From Hofstenia miamia (Eukaryota; Xenacoelomorpha; Acoela; Hofsteniidae): 64,000 nt of DNA. Positions within the stretch are counted from its first letter, which is position 1, and the number at the start of each line of letters is the position of its first letter. Of this stretch, positions 54,668-64,000 are shown one piece after another. The position numbers and the translations under genes are program-made. The stretch covers positions 418,703 through 482,702 of the forward strand of contig CABFPE010000186.1 of NCBI GenBank assembly GCA_900660155.1. The letters are read 5' to 3'. A model generated the notes under the pieces. The model worked only from the letters and a program-made list of their open reading frames with translations, was not told the origin of the DNA and did not search any database.

Positions 54668-57198
54668 TTTTTAGGGAATTTAATGATAATGTCATTTACA
54701 TCAATGCAAATTACAAAGACAAAGAAATTGTAAAATCTTAAACAAATGATTTTGTATTGCTTTGATTTGACTACAATAAATTATTAGGCTTGCTACGGAC
54801 CTGGAAAGATTAGTTGTTTCTTAGTTGTATTATGAAAAAAGTCCCACAAAGTATTGAATTTGACATTAATTTCACAATTGCTCATTTTATTCATTGAATA
54901 AGAATATTGAATTGAAAAAACTATGTGTACTTTCATTTTTGTTTTGTACTGCAGCATGTATTGCAATCAATTAGATATCTTTTTAGCTTCACAGCTAAAA
55001 TAGCAACATTAGTTGCATTCTTAGTTGTGTTATGAAAAAAGTGTCACAAAGTATTGAATGTGACATACATTTCACAATTACTCACTTTAGTAGTTTGAAA
55101 AACAATTTTTAATTTCTTTCTTAAATATAAGTGATCTTAACTTTCCATGCCAAGTAATCTTTTGAAATTTATAAAAAAGAGATTAAGAAACATTATATAT
55201 TTTTACACTAGTTTTTGATAAGTTACATCAAAATAAAAATGAAGCCCAAAATATAGCCTGCACATTCAACTTTTGGGTCGAATGCACTTGCATAATATTT
55301 GAATATGGAAAAAAATGAAAAAAATTATATTATATTTAAAGCAAACAGGCAATAACTTGTAAGCACACAAAGAAAAAAAGAAACTTTCATCTTAACTAAT
55401 CTGTGCAAATAATTGCTAAAACAATATTGAAATAGTGATTTGGAATCTATCTAATGAAATTTCAATCAATATTCACAGTATTTCATTAAATTGTGAACAA
55501 AGTATTGATCAAATAAGAAATCTAACAGTGTGAATAGATTCAGAAGGCTTGAAAATAGGTAGAATGAGCAACTTTCAACAAAAAATCGCCTTTGGAAGTG
55601 ATTGAAAAATATCAAAGTGCTTAGAGCTAAGGAACATTAAGAAAAATACCAATGTATTCAACGAAAGTTCACAATACAACCTCTAGATTGACTTGTAATA
55701 TTAAAGAGTAACATATTTAAATAATTTGAAACCTGTAAAATCTAAATATGACATCAGTTTTTCATTTTAAGCTGTAGTTAAAGAGCAGTTTCAAATGAAA
55801 TTCTTCAAATTAAGAGTTTTCACATTTAATTCATTGAATGACAATGAAAAGGTTTTGAAATCTAAAAAATTAATGCCAGAAACACATTTGCCAGTCTTTA
55901 ATCAATGTAGAAACATCAATCATTACTTAGCAGTAGTAGTCAATGCCCTGAAAAGTGTAAATTTTAAAAACCCAGAAATCCCAGCATATTTAATAATCAT
56001 GGCAAAATCTCAAATAAATTGACAGAACCAATCACACATATCAATAAAATGGAGTAAAATGAAAGTGAATTTTCAAGGCTTTTCCATAACATTCATTTTT
56101 ATTATCCACCATATACATTTAAAAAAACACTGAGTTTTTCCAAGTTTAGAGGGGTCTCCTAATATGAAATGAAATATTACTAAACAAAATGTTAAAGATT
56201 AATGAAATTAAAAACCAAATGCAGGTTTATAGATAGTTTTTTTCAAAAAAAAATCACTAAAAGTTTTAAAAAATTAGTAACCCATTCTATAATATTCATG
56301 TCTAAAAGAGAAAATTGCTCATTATGGAAAATTGACGGGGAATTTTGGGAAAATTGTTTTTGAAATCTATTTCTTGTATTACTGCAAATATCTCAAAGTA
56401 AAAATTTCCAATTTTTGAATTTTTAATTTTGAGGAAAACATTTTTTTAATTAACATTTTTTAAACTTTCCATATTGGGACAGGACCAAAAAATTTAGAAT
56501 TTCCTTTCAAAACTGCTTATTTTTGTGTAAAAATTTTATTCATAGCTTGATTATAGCAAAAGTTATTAAAGAAAATATCCCAGCTCTGGTCAGTCTAGCT
56601 CAGCTAATATTGATCTTAGATCTAAACATCCTGAGAAACAAATTTTTTCAGTGAAATTTTGATATCTTTTAAATTTTTGTTGCTATAGCTTGATATAGTT
56701 AAGGTGTAATATCTAAACGCCAGCCCAAGTTTTCAAAATAATTTTTTTTTAAAAATTTTAGACTTTGTGAAATTTTTCTCTTGAAATTTCAAACAATTCT
56801 AATCAAAATTAAGATCACTAGTGTGAAAAAACGAAAATAATTTTTTAAAAAAAGTTTTTTTAAATAAATGGTTGAAAAATTCTAAAAATTCAGGCTTATT
56901 AAAACATTTATGTAAACATCTAATGTTGGGAATTTAAAGAAAAACCTTTAATTTTAAGTTCAATTGCCAATTTTTTGCGTGAGCTCTCTCCAAAAATGGT
57001 CAATGGTAGCAAAAAAAATTATTTTTCTGCTAGAAGGCGCAATTTTGACATGTTTAAGCTTGCAAAAAGCAGCTTGCGGAGTTTTATAGGCCTGCAAAAT
57101 TCTATTTTGATAGCTGCAATATTGACAGAGCAATGGGCAAAAATGTGTTTTTCAAGAAATTTTGAGGGAGTATAGAAAGCAACTAACATAGTTTTAAA
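53993..57198. other. AT-rich non-coding stretch
   Basis: I see no gene. A GC-rich patch at about 54519-54617 (CAGACCTGGGCCTG ... GGCTCAGGCCCGG) resembles a decayed hAT element. A (TA)n array is at about 54632-54662. A two-unit repeat is listed separately. Frames at 55795-56022 and 56975-57175 lack domains. Confidence 0.45.
54805..55095. repeat. Two-unit diverged direct repeat, about 199-bp period
   Basis: TTAGTTGTATTATGAAAAAA near 54822 recurs as TTAGTTGTGTTATGAAAAAA near 55020, each followed by CACAAAGTATTGAAT and then TTTCACAATT. Confidence 0.85.
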
Positions 57199-57747
57199 AG
57201 GTTGCTTTAAAAATAATAAATACCAATATTTAGACCAAATTTATTTTAAAATGATGAAAAAGTTGCCTAGTTTAATAAACCAAGTTATTCAAGGTTGGAT
57301 ATAAATTCATATCTCAAAAAAAATCTTGTATCTACATGTGTACAATTGTACACATTGCATCTCAAGGGTATATAAGCAATCACAACAAGCTAACATATTT
57401 CCTTTTATTTGATCACTGTGGCAAAAGGTAAAGAGCTCAGCATAGACCTAAAAACTCGCATCATTGACTTGAGAGATTCTGGGGAGTCATATGGAAAAAT
57501 TGCTAGATGTCTCAGCAAATATTAGGCAGAATTCTGAATATGTAAACTTTGTGAATAGTTGTTGTCACTTTCTGACACTATAATATCAGTAGTTTTTGGA
57601 TATTCTGTATGGGAAAACTTTATAGACTATGCTAATCAAATCTGGCATGATATGTTATACATACATATGTGTGGTCTCAGCTGATATTATTCAAAATTCA
57701 GAAATGGTAGACTTTGTGAAGAGTTGTTGTCACTTTCTGAAACTAAA
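57199..57747 (+). mobile_element. Chimeric element: Tc1 5' end joined to 162-bp tandem units, copy 2
   Basis: Aligns along its length with 51508 onward: the same start AGGTTGCTT, the ACCAATATTTAGACCAAA block, TATA box, Tc1 N-terminal codons (ATG now GTG at 57418) and the same switch to satellite sequence at AGATGTCTCAGC. About two units follow before unrelated sequence near 57747. Confidence 0.8.
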
Positions 57748-58006
57748 TTATTGTAGTATAATCCAAGGCATAATGCTGCTAAGAAAAGAAGATCAGATGA
57801 TTAGTCAGAATTAAGATCTAATTATGATTTATTGATTAAAAACAATTTAAATTTAATTATCATCATTATGTTTGTAAAATGCAACTAAGAAACAATATAG
57901 CAAATTAGTACTTGTTGATGAATAATTTGACTAAATGAAGGGGTGAAAATCCTTCCATTATTTTTAGCCATTTTTGGCAGATGAATAAATTCAAATTTCG
58001 AATGAC

Positions 58007-60549
58007 TGGTACTTTTTGAATTTAATGATAAATAGAGTAAGAATCAATTTGGAAACTGTTGAAGTAAATTCTTTGAAAATCTTATCTTTAGATTTCATTT
58101 GGTTTGCTTATTTATAAATCATGTCAAGCTAAACAGTAGCTATTGACAATAATATTTGAACTGGAAGAAGACATAAAGCTGCAGCCATACCAGTGAAGGA
58201 TGCATGAAATTAAAGCAGAAGAAGAGATCACAGCAGAGATAATGATCTACAATAACAAAGGGATGAATTCGAAAAGAGTCTTGATGCTGTTAAGTGTGTG
58301 TGCCATAAAAACGGAAAAGGGAGAATACAAATACTAAATGCAACTAATCGTAACATCAACATAAGAAAAACGAATGTAAGAATGCTCAGAAAGTATGTAA
58401 AAGTCCAGCATCAAAGCCATCTGGAAAACAATGGAAGACATCAATGAGCAGAGTAGTTTGTACAGTCGATTCAAGGACTTGCAAACAAAACAAGAGGTAC
58501 TCCACATTGCTGACTTGAGGGCGAGTGGACAAAAACCATTGATGTGACAAGTACTCCCCATAGCTGATTTGAGGGCAGTGGGACAGCAAGTGAAGAAGAC
58601 CAGAATAAATCACTGGATCTGTTGGAGGAGGAATACCAACACCTAAACAAAACACAATTTCAACAACTTAGAGAGGTGCTGGAGAGACACAAACAAATGT
58701 TCAACTATGGAGAAATATGCATGGGCCAGGCAATAGGTGAAACACATAATATAATCACAACAATTTTTTAGCCATTTTTGGCAGATGAATAAATTCAAAT
58801 TTCGAACAACTGGTACTTTTTGAATATAATGATAAATAGAGTAAGAATCAATTTGGAAACTGTTGAAGTAAATTCTTTGAAAATCTTATCTTTAGATTTT
58901 ATTTGGTTTGCTTATTTATAAATCATGTCGAGCTAAATGGTAGATGCAGTAGTAGTGGCTTGGGCACACATTGGGAGTGATTTGAGGGTCCTTGATCCAA
59001 GCCATGAACCTGCATTTACATTAGGTGTATGAATAGGAGTTTTTCTCCATTTAGCTGACTATTGATTCAATTGTTTGCATGTATTAAATAATTGATTATT
59101 GGAGATAAGGCTAGGACGCCTACCATAGGTTATATCTATATTACATTGTCAAACTAGGTGACCTATAAATAGACTGATAAATTGACCAAGCATGTATTGT
59201 TATTTAAATGTAATGTAGGAAGCTGCAAGTAACTATTTACTTTATTTATCTATGTTAATTAAAGCCAATAGTTTTTGNTGGTACTTTTTGAATTTAATGA
59301 TAAATAGAGTAAGAATCAATTTGGAAACTGTTGAAGTAAATTCTTTGAAAATCTTATCTTTAGATTTCATTTGGTTTGCTTATTTATAAATCATGTCAAG
59401 CTAAACAGTAGCTATTGACAATAATATTTGAACTGGAAGAAGACATAAAGCTGCAGCCATACCAGTGAAGGATGCATGAAATTAAAGCAGAAGAAGAGAT
59501 CACAGCAGAGATAATGATCTACAATAACAAAGGGATGAATTCGAAAAGAGTCTTGATGCTGTTAAGTGTGTGTGCCATAAAAACGGAAAAGGGAGAATAC
59601 AAATACTAAATGCAACTAATCGTAACATCAACATAAGAAAAACGAATGTAAGAATGCTCAGAAAGTATGTAAAAGTCCAGCATCAAAGCCATCTGGAAAA
59701 CAATGGAAGACATCAATGAGCAGAGTAGTTTGTACAGTCGATTCAAGGACTTGCAAACAAAACAAGAGGTACTCCACATTGCTGACTTGAGGGCGAGTGG
59801 ACAAAAACCATTGATGTGACAAGTACTCCCCATAGCTGATTTGAGGGCAGTGGGACAGCAAGTGAAGAAGACCAGAATAAATCACTGGATCTGTTGGAGG
59901 AGGAATACCAACACCTAAACAAAACACAATTTCAACAACTTAGAGAGGTGCTGGAGAGACACAAACAAATGTTCAACTATGGAGAAATAAGCATGGGCCA
60001 GGCAATAGGTGAAACACATAATATAATCACAACAATTTTTTAGCCATTTTTGGCAGATGAATAAATTCAAATTTCGAACAACTGGTACTTTTTGAATATA
60101 ATGATAAATAGAGTAAGAATCAATTTGGAAACTGTTGAAGTAAATTCTTTGAAAATCTTATCTTTAGATTTTATTTGGTTTGCTTATTTATAAATCATGT
60201 CGAGCTAAATGGTAGATGCAGTAGTAGTGGCTTGGGCACACATTGGGAGTGATTCGAGGGTCCTTGATCCAAGCCATGAACCTGCATTTACATTAGGTGT
60301 ATGAATAGGAGTTTTTCTCCATTTAGCTGACTATTGATTCAATTGTTTGCATGTATTAAATAATTGATTATTGGAGATAAGGCTAGGACGCCTACCATAG
60401 GTTATATCTATATTACATTGTCAAACTAGGTGACCAATAAATAGACTGATAAATTGACCAAGCATGTATTGTTATTTAAATGTAACGTAGGAAGCTGCAA
60501 GTAACTATTTACTTTATTTATCTATGTTAATTAAAGCCAATAGTTTTTG
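58007..60549. repeat. 1.27-kb direct duplication around a single N (assembly joint)
   Basis: 58007-59277 and 59279-60549 are nearly identical over 1271 bp (I count about four substitutions) and meet at a lone N (59278). This looks like two haplotypes of one locus placed in tandem, so every feature inside is probably counted twice. Confidence 0.85.
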
Positions 60550-60900
60550 ATAATGGCTGAAGTAATATTTATTAAGCAGCTAGTGACACTGCCAGGTTGT
60601 GAAGTACAAAATTACACATTACAAATTGAGTTTAAGTCAGTTACATCCAGTCTTGAGAGCCGCACTGAGCTAGGATAGGGAACACATAAGTTACTTCATT
60701 GAGCTGAGACTTGGAACTACACAATCAACAATGGAGGCACACAGATGTGGATTGGTTCAGAGATCAGAGTTGGCTGGAGGCCACAGTGGAATTATGGGGG
60801 GGGGAATGTGATGACAGCATACCTAAAGAGTATGGAGTTGCTTAAAGTTAATGCAAGTTAATGACAATGTATCTCATGTCGGAGTAAAGAATTAATACTA
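58130..60900 (+). mobile_element. LTR-retroelement fossil (Ty3/Gypsy-like), fragmentary
   Basis: A plus-strand stretch near 58620-58745 (and its duplicate near 59890-60020) reads QLREVLERHKQMFNYGE, resembling the segment between protease and reverse transcriptase in Gypsy-type Pol. A following 340-bp block (about 58937-59277 and 60209-60549) with TATA-like and polyadenylation-like motifs could be an LTR, and the next 300 bp recur inverted at 53.3-53.8 kb. The element is broken several times, internal regions are largely missing and the age appears old. Family assignment is tentative. Confidence 0.4.
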
Positions 60901-60984
60901 GTGCATCTCTACTCACATCCAAAAGGGAATAATGATTTAAAAGAATACTTAGCCCTTTGTTGACGCCTGGTGGCGGATGTCGCA
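60900..60984. other. Short spacer before the satellite
   Basis: Unique-looking sequence with no gene; satellite similarity begins at about 60985 with ATTATCAGTGGTTC. Confidence 0.4.
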
Positions 60985-63350
60985 TTATCAGTGGTTCTAT
61001 AATTTTTTGAATGATAAAACTTTATAAACTATGCTAAACAATTCTTGCATGATATGTTCTAAGTACATATGTGTGGTCTCAGCAAATATTAGGCAGAATT
61101 TCGAAGCAGTAAATTTTGTGAATAGTTGTGGTCCCTTTCTGACACTAAGTTAGCAGTAGGTCTGATTATTCTGTATGAGAACACTTTTTAACTATACTAA
61201 TTATTTCTGGCATGATATGTTCTATGTCCATATGTGTGGTCTCAGCTGATATTATGCAGAGTTCGGAATGGGTGAACTTTGTCAATATTTGCGGTCACTT
61301 TCTGACAATATATCAGTAGTTCTGGGATATTTTGTATGAGGAAACTTTATAAACTATGCTAATCAATTCTGGCATGATATGCTCTATGTACATATGTGTA
61401 GTCTCAGCTGATATTATGCAGAGTTCGGAATGGGTAAACTTTGTCAATATTTGCTGTCACTTTCTGACAATATATCAGTAGTTCTGGGATATTTTGTATG
61501 AGGAAACTTTATAAACTATGCTAATCAATTCTGGCATGATATGCTCTATGTACATATGTGTAGTCTCAGCTGATATTATGCAGAGTTCGGAATGGGTAAA
61601 CTTTGTCAATATTTGCTGTCACTTTCTGACAATATATCAGTAGTTCTGGGATATTTTGTATGAGGAAACTTTATAAACTATGCTAATCAATTCTGGCATG
61701 ATATGCTCTATGTACATATGTGTAGTCTCAGCTGATATTATGCAGAGTTCGGAATGGGTAAACTTTGTCAATATTTGCTGTCACTTTCTGACAATATATC
61801 AGTAGTTCTGGGATATTTTGTATGAGGAAACTTTATAAACTATGCTAATCAATTCTGGCATGATATGCTCTATGTACATATGTGTAGTCTCAGCTGATAT
61901 TATGCAGAGTTCGGAATGGGTAAACTTTGTCAATATTTGCTGTCACTTTCTGACAATATATCAGTAGTTCTGGGATATTTTGTATGAGGAAACTTTATAA
62001 ACTATGCTAATCAATTCTGGCATGATATGCTCTATGTACATATGTGTAGTCTCAGCTGATATTATGCAGAGTTCGGAATGGGTAAACTTTGTCAATATTT
62101 GCTGTCACTTTCTGACAATATATCAGTAGTTCTGGGATATTTTGTATGAGGAAACTTTATAAACTATGCTAATCAATTCTGGCATGATATGCTCTATGTA
62201 CATATGTGTAGTCTCAGCTGATATTATGCAGAGTTCGGAATGGGTAAACTTTGTCAATATTTGCTGTCACTTTCTGACAATATATCAGTAGTTCTGGGAT
62301 ATTTTGTATGAGGAAACTTTATAAACTATGCTAATCAATTCTGGCATGATATGCTCTATGTACATATGTGTAGTCTCAGCTGATATTATGCAGAGTTCGG
62401 AATGGGTAAACTTTGTCAATATTTGCTGTCACTTTCTGACAATATATCAGTAGTTCTGGGATATTTTGTATGAGGAAACTTTATAAACTATGCTAATCAA
62501 TTCTGGCATGATATGCTCTATGTACATATGTGTAGTCTCAGCTGATATTATGCAGAGTTCGGAATATGTAAACTTTGTAAATAGTTGCTGTCACTTTCTG
62601 ACAATATATCAGTAGGTCTGGGATATTTTGTATGAAGAAACTTTATAAACTATGCTAATCAATTCTGGCATGATATGCTCTAAGTACATATGTGTGGTCT
62701 CAGCAAATACTAGGCAAAATTCTGAATATGTAAACTTTGTAAATAGTTGCTGTCACTTTCTGACAATATATCAGTAGTTCTGGGATATTTTGTATGAAGA
62801 AACTTTATAAACTATGCTAATCAATTCTGGCATGATATGCTCTAAGTACATATGTGTGGTCTCAGCAAATACTAGGCAAAATTCTGAATATGTTAACTTT
62901 GTCATTATTTGCTGTCAATTTCTGACAATACATCAGTAGTTCTGGGATATCTATCAATTCTGGCATGATATGCTCTAAGTGCATATGTGTGGTCTCAGCT
63001 GATATTATGCAGAATTCAGAATGGGTAAACTTTGTCAATAGTTGCTGTCACTTTCTGACAATATATCAGTAGGTCTGGGATATTTTGTATGAAGAAACTT
63101 TATAAACTATGCTAATCAATTCTGGCATGATATGCTCTAAGTACATATGTGTGGTCTCAGCTGATATTATGCAGAATTCGGAATGGGTAAACTTTGTCAA
63201 TAGTTGCTGTCACTTTCTGACAATATATCAGTAGTTCTGGGATATTTTGTATGAGGAAACTTTATAAACTATTCTAATCAATTCCTGGATGAAATGTTAT
63301 ACATTAATGTGTGTGGTCTCAGTTGATATTATGCAGAATTCTAAATGGAA
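60985..63350. repeat. 162-bp satellite array, about 15 units
   Basis: The block TGGCATGATATG recurs every 162 bp: at about 61056, 61219, 61381 and then at exact 162-bp steps to 62839; one unit is short (133 bp, ending near 62972) and then 63134 and a diverged last unit near 63296. Seven consecutive units (61381-62514) are identical as far as I can see, while the units on both sides carry many substitutions. The monomer is non-coding. The same monomer occurs in the chimeric elements at 51.8-52.8 kb and 57.5-57.7 kb. Confidence 0.95.
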
Positions 63351-64000
63351 TAGGCTGTGTAGTTGCCTCAACTACAAAGCCAATAGAATCCCGTGCATTA
63401 TGTAACTAGTTTATATTGATTGCAATAAGCGTCCATAATGTTTTCAAAACTCTAATTGTTGCTAAGTGTGCACTGATTGTTTAGTTAACAGTAAATAATT
63501 TTGTTTCCTTTGAATATATCATTAATATGTACGTAAATTAATATTGATATTTCATAAAATGTATGTGTTTGTAAATCTTTCTCCAGCTGTAAAATTTGTA
63601 AATATTTAATTGTCTGAAGAAAAATCTGGAAAAAAAGTTTGAACAAAAAGGGTAGCATCCCCTTATGATTCAAGTGAACATCTTTCGCGTCTTTATTATT
63701 TACAGAGTCCGCGATTGTAGCTTAAGATAATTTTTTTCTTAGAATTGTACTGTATAATTTATTCAAGTTTGGTGTAAGTAAAATAATTAGCAGAAATACT
63801 TATTAATATTGTTACACTTACAAAGTTACATAATCTCTTTTGATCGGTTTCATTGTCAAATCCAAATGTTTAACTGCATTGAATTGATTGTTACATGCTA
63901 GATTACCATCGAGGTAAAAATTCATATTGTATCCTTGTAGCCACAGTCCATAACTGTTTGTATCATTTACACCCACATTGTCATGATACCTGTTACTATC
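63351..64000. other. AT-rich non-coding stretch
   Basis: I see no gene. A 62-codon minus frame (63485-63673) has no recognisable domain. Confidence 0.45.

Noticed and set aside
58334-58655. Minus-strand frames of 75 and 89 codons, repeated at 59606-59927
   Set aside because: They recur only because the 1.27-kb segment is duplicated at an assembly joint, and they lie antisense to a Pol-like trace on the plus strand.
1-64000. CRISPR arrays, rRNA genes, bacterial operons
   Set aside because: Nothing of the sort is visible. The tandem arrays are satellites and microsatellites of a eukaryotic genome.

Overview
The window looks like AT-rich, gene-poor DNA from an invertebrate animal. I judge this from the (TA)n microsatellites, the mix of transposons (piggyBac, Tc1/mariner, hAT, CR1-like LINEs), vertebrate-type CCCTAA telomere-like scraps, and a metazoan DEG/ENaC-type channel gene. 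I cannot name the species or phylum. The assembly is a draft: two N gaps lie inside (TA)n arrays, and five single-N joints occur, four of them flanked by near-identical direct repeats, as expected when overlapping haplotype contigs were not merged.

Layout. 1-9.6 kb: non-coding DNA with a TTAA-flanked piggyBac-like element (1008-2245), an internally deleted Tc1/mariner element (3398-3960), a LINE ORF2 tail (4.3 kb), a 71-bp hairpin element (6875-6945) and a hAT relic (8865-9561). 11.2-15.4 kb: two head-to-tail copies of one non-autonomous hAT family, each with near-matching 8-bp target duplications. 15.4-23 kb: mostly featureless, with a duplicated segment at an N and a small hAT MITE. 23039-25381 (minus): the only host gene I can support, an uninterrupted 780-aa DEG/ENaC channel carrying two LDLa modules and a CUB domain. 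26.9-29.9 kb: diverged repeats plus two haplotypes of one locus apparently strung together. 33-38 kb: a decayed Tc1/mariner copy and two LINE ORF2 relics on the minus strand. 40.5-41.7 kb: a second copy of the hairpin element, a CGTT-rich MITE and a two-unit direct repeat.

42.46-47.05 kb: a full-length-looking CR1-like LINE with two intact reading frames. ORF1 carries an SGNH-esterase-like domain. ORF2 carries an APE endonuclease and a reverse transcriptase. The frames overlap by 11 nt. ORF2 has a hydrophobic leader ending in a 2A-like ribosome-skipping motif (GIEKNPGP), and the element ends in a 3' stem-loop with a pentanucleotide tail. This is the most informative system in the window.

49.7-57.8 kb: a hAT transposase relic interrupted by a chimeric element made of a Tc1 5' end plus 162-bp tandem units, itself interrupted by a 551-bp inverted-repeat element. 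A second copy of the chimera lies at 57.2 kb. 53.3 and 58-60.9 kb: fragments of a broken LTR-retroelement fossil, with a 1.27-kb duplication around an N. 61.0-63.35 kb: a satellite array of the same 162-bp monomer, about 15 units, with a perfectly homogenised core. The remainder is AT-rich DNA in which I see no gene.
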